A stretch of 5,813 nucleotides of DNA, taken from positions 1 to 5,813 of the forward strand of contig DJOI01000016.1 in the NCBI GenBank assembly GCA_002439605.1, read 5' to 3'. This stretch comes from Candidatus Segatella mututuai. Its GTDB lineage: Bacteria > Bacteroidota > Bacteroidia > Bacteroidales > Bacteroidaceae. A program made the position numbers and the translations under genes. The notes below the pieces were generated by a model. That model did no database searches and had not been told where the DNA came from. It saw only the letters and a program-made list of their open reading frames with translations. Below, one piece after another: positions 1 through 5,569 of this stretch. Positions within the stretch are counted from its first letter, which is position 1, and each line of letters opens with the position of its first letter.

Positions 1-18
1 CAGAACCAATACTTTCAT
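1..18 (-). CDS. ackA: Acetate kinase, N-terminal six codons only (continues beyond the left edge)
   Basis: Reading leftward from an ATG at 18-16, the last bases of the window encode M-K-V-L-V-L, which is the usual beginning of acetate kinase (typically followed by N-C-G-S-S-S-x-K). Acetate kinase converts acetyl phosphate and ADP to acetate and ATP in the cytoplasm, the step directly after Pta. The call rests on six residues plus position: the gene lies on the same strand, 88 nt downstream of the pta stop, where ackA is commonly found. No strong Shine-Dalgarno sequence precedes the start; the region just upstream is A/T-rich and made of short repeats. The rest of the gene is outside the window, so intactness cannot be judged. 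Confidence 0.8.
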
Positions 19-30
19 TTCGATTTTAAT

Positions 31-58
31 GTTAAATGTTGAATGTTAAATGTTGAAT
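31..58. repeat. Tandem heptamer array, GTTRAAT x4 (a perfect 14-bp unit twice)
   Basis: GTTAAATGTTGAAT occurs at 31-44 and again, identical, at 45-58. Each unit is two heptamers, GTTAAAT and GTTGAAT, giving four in a row. On the transcribed (minus) strand it reads as ATTYAAC repeats ending 12 nt before the ackA start codon, so the array covers the ribosome-entry region of ackA. Its function is unknown. Confidence 0.9.
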
Positions 59-75
59 TAAGGCATAAGCCCTAA
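58..75 (-). other. Small hairpin between pta and ackA
   Basis: On the minus-strand RNA, UUAGGGC (75-69) pairs with GCCUUAA (64-58) around a UUAU loop, giving seven pairs including one G-U. No strong U-run follows, so it is a poor intrinsic terminator. It could be a processing or stability element in the pta-ackA transcript. It sits exactly between the two repeat arrays. Confidence 0.45.
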
Positions 76-76
76 T

Positions 77-103
77 ATCTGCGTCATCTGCGAAATCTGC
101 GGG
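77..103. repeat. 9-bp-period array, ATCTGCGnn x3
   Basis: ATCTGCG occurs at 77-83, 86-92 and 95-101, each followed by two variable bases (tc, aa, gg). The array begins 3 nt past the pta stop codon and differs in sequence and period from the heptamer array at 31-58. On the transcribed strand it reads as CGCAGAT repeats. Its function is unknown; it may belong to a dispersed intergenic repeat family. Confidence 0.85.
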
Positions 104-106
104 AGA

Positions 107-1156
107 TTACTCAGCCTTCTTTGCATCCTGTGCCTGGCAAGCTGTGATGGCTACCATGTAGTAGATGTCATCTACAGAGCAACCACGAGAGAGGTCGTTT
201 ACAGGACGAGCGATACCCTGGAGAATAGGACCGATGGCGATGGCACCACCCAAGCGCTGAACGAGCTTGTAGCCGATGTTACCAACCTCAAGGTTAGGAA
301 CTACCAGTACGTTAGCCTTACCTGCCACGTCAGAACCTGGAGCCTTCTTGGCTGCAACCTCAGGAACGAGGGCTGCATCAGCCTGAAGCTCACCGTCGAG
401 GTGAAGCTCTGGATACTTCTCCTTGGCAATCTTAACGGCGTCAGTCACCTTGTCGATGATATAGACGCTCTTGCCTGTAGTCTTGTCGATGGCATCCTTG
501 GCACTACCCTTGGTAGAGAAGCTCAACATAGCGATAGTTGGGTCTGCGATACCAGCCACAGCCTTAGCTGTATGAGCGGTAGTAAAGGCGATCTGAGCCA
601 ACTGGTCGGCAGTTGGGTTAGGAGTTACAGCAACGTCACCCATTACCACAACACCATCCTGACCATACTGCTTCTCGTTAGAGATAAGCAACATAGCACC
701 ACTAACGCAGCTTACGCCAGGAGCACACTTGATAATCTGGAGAGCTGGACGGAGCGTATCGCCTGTAGTGCTCAACGCACCAGAGATCTGACCATCGGCA
801 CCTTCGGTCTTGATAATCATGCAACCGAGGTAGAGGTTGTTCTTGGTGACGAGTTCACGAGCCTGCTCTACAGTCATGCCCTTCTTCTTGCGAAGTTCGG
901 CGAGCTTCTCTGCATACTCCTCGGCCTTAGGGTTGTTTTGTGGATCAACGATAGTAGCCTTGTCGATGTTGTTAAGCCCCCACTGAGCAGCAAGGTTCTT
1001 AATGTTGGCAGGGTTACCGATGAGGATGATGTCTGCGAGATCATCAGCCAAAACTTTATCGGCTGCTTTCAAAGTACGCTCCTCTTCTGCTTCAGGGAGC
1101 ACAATGCGCTGCTTGTCTGCTTTAGCGCGAGCTACGATTTGCTGTAATAAATCCAT
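107..1156 (-). CDS. pta: Phosphate acetyltransferase
   Basis: Cytoplasmic enzyme interconverting acetyl-CoA plus phosphate and acetyl phosphate plus CoA; with acetate kinase it makes ATP during acetate formation. At 349 residues it has the length of a short class I Pta (a single PTA_PTB domain), without the N-terminal DRTGG/P-loop extension of the long enterobacterial form. Recognisable blocks are PEAEEERTLKAA (21-32), the substrate region KTEGADGQISGALSTTGDT (116-134), the serine-rich LSFSTKGSA (211-219), DGELQADAAL (254-263) and the C-terminal VPNLEVGN...GPILQG...PVNDLSRG (286-325). The start at 1156 puts the family N-terminus (MDLLQQIVARAK) at residue 1; upstream is A/T-rich with no clear ribosome-binding site. 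The stop is TAA. A likely promoter lies at 1262-1269, and ackA follows 88 nt downstream, so the two are probably one transcript. It appears intact. Confidence 0.97.
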   Translation of the reverse strand: MDLLQQIVARAKADKQRIVLPEAEEERTLKAADKVLADDLADIILIGNPANIKNLAAQWGLNNIDKATIVDPQNNPKAEEYAEKLAELRKKKGMTVEQARELVTKNNLYLGCMIIKTEGADGQISGALSTTGDTLRPALQIIKCAPGVSCVSGAMLLISNEKQYGQDGVVVMGDVAVTPNPTADQLAQIAFTTAHTAKAVAGIADPTIAMLSFSTKGSAKDAIDKTTGKSVYIIDKVTDAVKIAKEKYPELHLDGELQADAALVPEVAAKKAPGSDVAGKANVLVVPNLEVGNIGYKLVQRLGGAIAIGPILQGIARPVNDLSRGCSVDDIYYMVAITACQAQDAKKAE

Positions 1157-1261
1157 TTTACTTTAATAATTATTTATATATTTTTGTTATTGTCCTAAGT
1201 AGATTTGTCTGCATATTAGGCTGGCTCATCTAAAAAATCGACTTTTGCCATATCGACTTTG

Positions 1262-1269
1262 CAAAAGTA
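1262..1269 (-). promoter_or_regulatory. Putative promoter -7 element for pta-ackA
   Basis: The minus strand reads TACTTTTG, matching the Bacteroidetes -7 consensus TAnnTTTG. It predicts a transcript start near 1257 and a leader of about 100 nt before pta. The -33 element is not well placed: the nearest TTTG (1299-1296) leaves a 26-bp spacer instead of about 19-21. It overlaps an inverted repeat, ACTTTTGC (1241-1248) and GCAAAAGT (1261-1268), and a direct repeat TATCGACTTT (its second copy at 1251-1260), which could be a binding site. Confidence 0.5.
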
Positions 1270-1305
1270 CATATTTTCTTTTGAATATTCCTAATCAAAT
1301 TGTGT

Positions 1306-1351
1306 AAAAAAAGCTAAAACCAAAGAGATGCCATAGCGTAAAGGTTTACGC
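1306..1351 (-). terminator. Possible weak terminator after cdaA
   Basis: Eight nt past the cdaA stop there is a perfect inverted repeat, GCGTAAA (1336-1342) and TTTACGC (1345-1351). Further along, an AAACC/GGTTT pairing (1317-1321 with 1343-1347) is followed on the minus strand by a run of seven T (1312-1306). Neither stem is strong and the T-run is not directly next to the first one, so this is only a candidate end of the folP-cdaA transcript. Confidence 0.35.
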
Positions 1352-1358
1352 CCTCCCC

Positions 1359-2129
1359 TTACACCATTTCTTGGGTCAAAATACGTTCCAACTCTTCTGC
1401 AGAAAGTCGCAAACGGAACTCTCCTTTGATGGCCACACTGATACGTCCTGTCTCCTCCGACACGATGATCGCTATGGCATCACTGGTCTGAGAGATACCG
1501 AGAGCGGCACGGTGCCGCAAGCCCAACTCTTTTGGAATATCAAGATTATGGCTGACAGGAAGAATGCACCCCGCCGACATGATGCGCTTGCTGGAAATAA
1601 CCATGGCACCATCGTGCAAAGGCGAGTTCTTGAAAAATATGTTTTCTATGAGGCGCTGGTTGATTTTGGCATCAATCTCTTCGCCTGTATCCATAATGTC
1701 TTTCAGCGGCACACCGCGCTCGATAACGAGCAGGGCTCCCACATATTTCTTCGACATACTCATACATGCCATCACGATAGGTATTATGGTTTCCTTGTCC
1801 ACCTCTCCTACATTACCCTTGTTGGAACGAAAAAAACGCACAAATCTGCGCATTCCTTTCTGAGAACCTATCTCATAGAGGAAGCGGCGAATGTCTTCCT
1901 GAAAGATAACGATGAGAGCTATGACACCCACATTCACCAACTTGTCGAGAATAGAGCCAAGCAGGCGCATTTCCAGCACCTGACTCACAAAAAGCCAGAT
2001 GAGCACAAAGAGCATGATGCCCACGAAGATATTGAGGGAGCGCGACTCTTTCATCAAGCGATAGACATAAAACAGCAACGAGGCTACCAAGAATATGTCA
2101 AGCGCATCTTTTATACCAAATTCTATCAT
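1359..2129 (-). CDS. cdaA: Membrane-bound diadenylate cyclase (CdaA type)
   Basis: Makes cyclic di-AMP from two ATP; in other bacteria this messenger controls potassium and osmolyte transport and cell-wall homeostasis. At 256 residues it has the usual CdaA length and order: three hydrophobic segments near 11-27, 33-50 and 58-77, a short linker containing QEDIRRFLYEIG (77-88), then the DisA_N/DAC catalytic domain (about 100-250). Both signature motifs are present: DGA (173-175, in SPLHDGAMVI) and RHR (205-207, in GLRHRAALG), and SEETG (224-228) follows. The start at 2129 (MIEFGIKDALDIF) matches the family N-terminus; an A-rich AAAGAA stretch lies just upstream. The stop is TAA. It lies 94 nt downstream of folP on the same strand with no promoter-like element between, so co-transcription is likely. 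No cdaR or glmM neighbour, as found in Firmicutes, is seen. It appears intact and catalytically complete. Confidence 0.95.
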   Translation of the reverse strand: MIEFGIKDALDIFLVASLLFYVYRLMKESRSLNIFVGIMLFVLIWLFVSQVLEMRLLGSILDKLVNVGVIALIVIFQEDIRRFLYEIGSQKGMRRFVRFFRSNKGNVGEVDKETIIPIVMACMSMSKKYVGALLVIERGVPLKDIMDTGEEIDAKINQRLIENIFFKNSPLHDGAMVISSKRIMSAGCILPVSHNLDIPKELGLRHRAALGISQTSDAIAIIVSEETGRISVAIKGEFRLRLSAEELERILTQEMV

Positions 2130-2191
2130 TTCTTTGAGATTTTATCGAAGTTAAGAAAAGTTAGAGGGAAGTTTAGAGACAACAGCTTTTC

Positions 2192-2234
2192 CGCTTAGTC
2201 CTTATAACTTTTTCTCAAGACGCTTAGTCTTTAT
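2192..2234. repeat. Direct repeat spanning the folP stop codon
   Basis: CGCTTAGTCYTTAT occurs at 2192-2205 and 2221-2234 (13 of 14 bases identical, 29-bp offset). The copy at 2221-2234 includes the last folP codons and stop; the other lies in the folP-cdaA spacer. This could be a small local duplication of the gene end. Confidence 0.75.
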
Positions 2235-3066
2235 CAATCATAGCCTCTACTATCTTTACAGCCTCAGTTGCTTCTTTCACGTCGTGTACACGCAGGATAC
2301 AGGCACCCTTCATCAGGGCAATGGTATCGAGCACGGTCGTTCCGTTGAGCGAAGTAGTGGCATCACCCCCAAACAGTTTGTATATCATGCTCTTGCGAGA
2401 GATACCCACGAGCACAGGAAGCTCCATCACGTTCAACTTCTCCATTTCATTATATATCTGATAATTCTGAATGAGATTTTTACCGAAACCGAAACCAGGA
2501 TCCAAGATGATGTCTTTGGCACCGAGGTCACGCAACTGCTGCACCTCCTTGGCAAAACCTATCATCATACTCTTCAAGGTAGGTTGCACCGACATCAATA
2601 TATAAGGCACTTTCAATTCGCCCACCAGTCTGAACATCTCAGGATATTCCTCCTCTTGCTGTTCCAAAGGCACATTGGCGATGCCCGTGATGCCGCCTTC
2701 CGACACATCGTTGATGATGTCCGCCCCCCACTCCTCGACACACTTGCGAGCCAAGGCTGGGCGATAAGTATCTACGGATATGGCTGCATCGGGTTGCTCA
2801 CGACGCACGATGCCGAGCGCAAACTTCAGACGACATCCTTCTTCTTCATCAGACACCTCGTCGGCACCAGGACGAGTGGAGAAAGCACCTACATCGATGA
2901 TGCTTCCACCTTCTGCTATGATTTGGTTAGCCCTGTCGGCTATCTCCTTTTCTGTCTGTTTTCTACTGCCAGAATAGAAACTGTCTGGCGTTACGTTCAG
3001 AATGCCCATCACCTGCGGGGTGCTTAAATCCATCAAGTGGCCTTTGATATTGATTGTATATTCCAT
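2224..3066 (-). CDS. folP: Dihydropteroate synthase
   Basis: Condenses p-aminobenzoate with 6-hydroxymethyl-7,8-dihydropterin diphosphate to give dihydropteroate in folate synthesis; it is the target of sulfonamides. From the ATG at 3066 the protein is 280 residues, the normal size of this TIM-barrel enzyme. Motifs visible: MGILNVTPDSF (20-30), DVGAFSTRPGA (58-68), SVDTYR (97-102), NDVSEGG (119-125), DPGFGFGK (189-196), GISRKSM (221-227) and RVHD (259-262). The reading frame stays open to 3147, but those 27 extra residues do not look like the family, whereas MEYTINIKGHL is a familiar Bacteroidales FolP start; 3066 is therefore chosen. Odd point: the common barrel motif LMHMxG is replaced by LMSVQPT (157-163), with a shorter loop after it and an acidic insertion (133-143) before it. 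The stop is TAA and cdaA follows 94 nt later. It is probably transcribed from 3176-3183 with a structured leader. Confidence 0.95.
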   Translation of the reverse strand: MEYTINIKGHLMDLSTPQVMGILNVTPDSFYSGSRKQTEKEIADRANQIIAEGGSIIDVGAFSTRPGADEVSDEEEGCRLKFALGIVRREQPDAAISVDTYRPALARKCVEEWGADIINDVSEGGITGIANVPLEQQEEEYPEMFRLVGELKVPYILMSVQPTLKSMMIGFAKEVQQLRDLGAKDIILDPGFGFGKNLIQNYQIYNEMEKLNVMELPVLVGISRKSMIYKLFGGDATTSLNGTTVLDTIALMKGACILRVHDVKEATEAVKIVEAMIDKD

Positions 3067-3100
3067 CGAGATTATTTTCTTACCATTATTTTCCTTATTC

Positions 3101-3156
3101 AAGCCTACCGCCCATATTCCGCAAGCACATCGTAAACTGATGCGCAAAGCAGGCTT
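3101..3156 (-). promoter_or_regulatory. Foldable 5' leader of the folP mRNA
   Basis: In the minus-strand RNA, GCGCAUC (3145-3139) pairs with GAUGUGC (3131-3125) around a 7-nt loop (seven pairs, one G-U). A UUU/UU internal loop is followed by a GC/GC pair (3150-3149 with 3122-3121). After a 14-nt bulge (3120-3107), AAGCCU (3156-3151) closes with AGGCUU (3106-3101). The structure lies between the predicted folP promoter and the start at 3066. The pairing is manual and I do not recognise a known riboswitch in it. Confidence 0.4.
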
Positions 3157-3175
3157 CGGCAGTAGTACACCTCTG

Positions 3176-3183
3176 CAAAAATA
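3176..3183 (-). promoter_or_regulatory. Putative promoter -7 element for folP-cdaA
   Basis: The minus strand reads TATTTTTG, fitting TAnnTTTG. A transcript would start near 3171, leaving a leader of about 105 nt before the chosen folP start. No good TTTG lies at the expected upstream distance, so the element is less certain than the murF promoter. It is divergent from the murF promoter about 60 bp away. Confidence 0.45.
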
Positions 3184-3223
3184 GAAAGAATTATCGAGAA
3201 AACGTGCTTTTTTAAGAAAATTG

Positions 3224-3254
3224 TTTGATATGTCCCCGATTTAAAGTACTTTTG
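3224..3254 (+). promoter_or_regulatory. Promoter of murF (Bacteroidetes type)
   Basis: A -33 TTTG (3224-3227) and a -7 TACTTTTG (3247-3254, consensus TAnnTTTG) are separated by 19 bp, which is the expected spacing for the primary Bacteroidetes sigma factor. Transcription would begin near 3259, giving a leader of only about 20 nt with no Shine-Dalgarno sequence. Confidence 0.75.
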
Positions 3255-3279
3255 CATTCAAATTAAATAGTTACAGACT

Positions 3280-4581
3280 ATGGACATTTCAGAACTCTAT
3301 CAGATTTACTTAGAGCACCCAGTGATTACCACCGACAGCCGCGACTGCCCCGCGGGCAGCATCTTCCTGGCTTTGAAGGGTGCCTCTTTCGATGGCAACA
3401 AGTTTGCCGACATGGCTTTGGAGAAAGGCTGTGCCTACGTGATTGTAGATAAAAAGGAGTATGCCAAGGAGGGCGACGAGCGATACATCCTCGTGGACAA
3501 TTGCCTCACCACCTTCAAGGAACTATCTCGCGAGCATCGCCGCCACTTCGACATCCCCGTGGTGGGAATCACCGGCACCAACGGCAAGACCACTACCAAG
3601 GAGTTGGTTTCCGCCGTGCTCGGCGAGAAGTACAACGTGATGTTCACACAGGGCAACTTCAACAACGATGTGGGCGTGCCTAAGACACTCTTCCGTCTTG
3701 CCCCAGAGCACGAGATTGCAGTCGTAGAGATGGGAGCATCCCACCCTGGCGACATCAAGAGACTCGTAGAGTACGTGGAGCCAACCTGCGGAATGATCAC
3801 CAACGTAGGCCGTGCCCACCTCCAAGGTTTCGGTAGTTTCGAGGGAGTGAAAAAGACCAAGGGTGAATTGTATGATTTCCTCTCTGCCCACGATGCCCTC
3901 GTATTCATCAATGCCGACAACGAGCACTTGATGCAGATGGCAGAGGAGCGCAACATCAACCGCCTGATCACTTACGGCAAGGACGAAAACTGCGATGTTT
4001 GGGGAGAGGTCATTTCTTGCGCCCCATTCCTCAAGTTCCGCTGGCGCACCGAGAGCTTCGATTGGCATGAAGTGCAGACTCACCTCATCGGTGCCTACAA
4101 CATCGACAACATGCTCGCCGCCATTACCATCGGCCTTCACTTCGATGTAAAGCCTCAGCAGATAGACCATGCGCTCGAAAACTACATTCCAAGCAACAAC
4201 CGTTCGCAGTTGGAGGAGACGGCGCACAATAAGCTCGTAGTGGATGCCTACAACGCCAATCCTTCGAGCATGGCTGCCGCCATCGAGAACTTCCGCCTGA
4301 TGGACGTGCCTAACAAGATGGCGATTCTCGGACAAATGGGCGAACTCGGCGAGGTAAGCCACGAGGAGCACCAGAGGGTCATCGACCAGTTGCAAGCCGC
4401 AGGCTTGGAGAATGTTTGGTTGGTAGGCGACGAGTACAAGGGCATTCCTTGCAACTATCGCAAGTTCCACAATGTAGAAGAGGTCAAAGAAGCTATCAAG
4501 GCAGAGCTGCCTCACAACCATTACATCCTTATCAAGGGAAGTAACAGCGTGAAGCTCTTCCAGCTTCCAGAACTTCTATAA
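3280..4581 (+). CDS. murF: UDP-N-acetylmuramoyl-tripeptide--D-alanyl-D-alanine ligase
   Basis: Adds the D-Ala-D-Ala dipeptide to UDP-MurNAc-tripeptide using ATP, the last cytoplasmic step in making the muramyl-pentapeptide precursor. The 433-residue length and three-part Mur ligase layout fit: an N-terminal substrate domain with TTDSRDCPAGSIFLALKG (17-34); a central ATPase domain with the P-loop GITGTNGKTTTK (96-107), QGNFNN (124-129), VVEMGAS (148-154) and NVGRAHLQGFGS (175-186); NIDN (274-277); then a C-terminal domain with DAYNANPSSM (322-331), LGQMGELG (350-357) and IKGSNSVKLF (418-427). LGQMGELG has Gln where many MurF proteins have LGDM. The start at 3280 follows a good promoter by about 25 nt; the stop is TAA. 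It seems to be a single-gene unit, outside any division and cell-wall (dcw) cluster, closed by a terminator at 4640. It appears intact. Confidence 0.97.
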   Translation: MDISELYQIYLEHPVITTDSRDCPAGSIFLALKGASFDGNKFADMALEKGCAYVIVDKKEYAKEGDERYILVDNCLTTFKELSREHRRHFDIPVVGITGTNGKTTTKELVSAVLGEKYNVMFTQGNFNNDVGVPKTLFRLAPEHEIAVVEMGASHPGDIKRLVEYVEPTCGMITNVGRAHLQGFGSFEGVKKTKGELYDFLSAHDALVFINADNEHLMQMAEERNINRLITYGKDENCDVWGEVISCAPFLKFRWRTESFDWHEVQTHLIGAYNIDNMLAAITIGLHFDVKPQQIDHALENYIPSNNRSQLEETAHNKLVVDAYNANPSSMAAAIENFRLMDVPNKMAILGQMGELGEVSHEEHQRVIDQLQAAGLENVWLVGDEYKGIPCNYRKFHNVEEVKEAIKAELPHNHYILIKGSNSVKLFQLPELL

Positions 4582-4639
4582 CATGGAATACTTGCCAAGA
4601 GAATAAAACCAAAGAGACAATATATAACCAGACATAAAC

Positions 4640-4679
4640 AAAGGCAGTGTCCCGATTTTACTCGGAGCACCGCCTTTTT
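4640..4679 (+). terminator. Intrinsic terminator of murF
   Basis: Positions 4640-4655 pair with 4662-4677 around a TTTTAC loop: 16 positions with two mismatches (4646/4671 and 4651/4666) and one G-T pair. On the plus strand the stem runs into TTTTTCTTATTTTT. It lies 58 nt past the murF stop. Read from the other strand, the stem is followed by a weaker T-rich stretch, so it may also stop transcription coming from the convergent gene on the right. Confidence 0.85.
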
Positions 4680-4693
4680 CTTATTTTTCATCC

Positions 4694-4721
4694 TTTAGAA
4701 ATATGCTCTCACATTTCTAAA
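4694..4721. other. A/T-rich inverted repeat just past the Big_2 gene
   Basis: TTTAGAAAT (4694-4702) and ATTTCTAAA (4713-4721) are perfect 9-bp arms around a 10-nt loop, in the 160-nt gap between the convergent gene ends. There is no T-run on the minus-strand side and the stem is weak. It may help end the minus-strand transcript together with the hairpin at 4640-4677. Confidence 0.4.
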
Positions 4722-4741
4722 TTCCATTCAAAACATCGACA

Positions 4742-5569
4742 CTACTTCACGCTAAACTTCAAAGTCTTGCCTTTCACCTTGACGATATAGATGCCAGCAG
4801 CATTCAAATCCACCTCATGCTCCGTACCCTCATAGACGATGAAGCCGATGGCGTTCACGACTTTGATTCGCTCATTGTCAGCAAGACCAATAACCTGCAA
4901 GTGACGGTTCTTGACAAGCAACTTCACATCTCCTATGGAGATATTACCGATACCAGTGGCAGGAACGACAGTCACTACACAATTGATGGTCAAGTTTGAC
5001 CCATCTGTTGTCTTGGCAGAGATAATTGTCTTACCTTCACCAACACCTGTCACTACACCATTTTCATCCACGGTCGCAACCGAAGGTTTAGCCGAGGTCC
5101 AATTCAATTGCTTATTGGTAGCATTCTCTGGATAGTATTTTACTAAAAGCTGGACTGGCTTGCCTTGCTCGATGGTAACAGCCGAAGACTCAAACTCCAA
5201 CAGCGTAATGATGACAGCAGAACCTTGCTTCTTTTCAACCTTCACTTGACAAATAGCCTTGACTCCACTACCATCCGTTGCCTCTGCCGTAATATCAGAA
5301 GTACCTTCCGCCATCGCCAAAACAAATCCTTCGTCAGTAACCATAGCAATATCTTCGTTGCTACTATACCACTTGATTTTTCGGTTGTCAGCATCCGTTG
5401 GATAAGCTGTAGCCGTCAACTGTATGGTGTCATCAACCTTCAAAGTCGCAGAAGTCTGGCTAATCGTAATGCTTGACACCTTGACAGGTTCAACCTGAGG
5501 CCCATCGCATCCTTTGACATTCGCCAATCTACCCCACCAAGAATCTGCCTTACAAGCACTCTCCTTACC
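4742..5569 (-). pseudogene. Big_2 (Ig-like) domains and C-terminal tail: 3' part of an interrupted surface protein gene
   Basis: This frame is open from the TAG at 5570-5572 to a TAG stop at 4742-4744. Numbering from the TTG at 5527 (261 residues), it holds two bacterial Ig-like Big_2 domains, about 16-97 (SSITISQTSATLKVDDTIQL...IKWYSSNEDIAMV) and 106-188 (VTIEQGKPVQL...LNWTSAKPSVATVDENGVVTGVGEG). A tail at about 193-261 ends in GIYIVKVKGKTLKFSVK, resembling the C-terminal domains of secreted Bacteroidetes proteins, including type IX secretion tails; that export route is an inference. There is no signal peptide and no credible start: the TTG at 5527 lies inside WWGRLANVKGCDG, which continues the repeat protein encoded just upstream, and the first in-frame ATG falls within the first Big_2 domain. 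It is therefore best read as the C-terminal part of one gene with the fragment at 5570-5813. If translated alone it would lack export signals. Confidence 0.7.

Noticed and set aside
31..103. CRISPR array or origin iterons
   Set aside because: The units are only 7 to 14 bp with no unique spacers and lie inside an operon spacer; no cas or replication gene is near.
401..1147. Long plus-strand open frame of 248 codons inside pta
   Set aside because: It is antisense to a fully recognisable pta, and its translation shows no family features.
1371..2198. Plus-strand open frame of 275 codons over cdaA
   Set aside because: It is antisense to cdaA, which carries intact DGA and RHR motifs; the translation is rich in His and Gln, typical of a shadow frame.
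3067..3147. Longer folP start at 3147 adding 27 residues
   Set aside because: The extra residues (MRISLRCACGIWAVG...) do not resemble FolP N-termini and overlap the foldable leader; the ATG at 3066 gives the family-like start.
3523..4521. Long minus-strand open frame of 332 codons inside murF
   Set aside because: It is the antisense shadow of murF; its composition follows the murF codons and no domain is visible.
5525..5527. TTG start for an independent Big_2 protein
   Set aside because: It lies inside a segment that continues the repeat-protein cap, with no signal peptide after it and no ribosome-binding site that I can identify.
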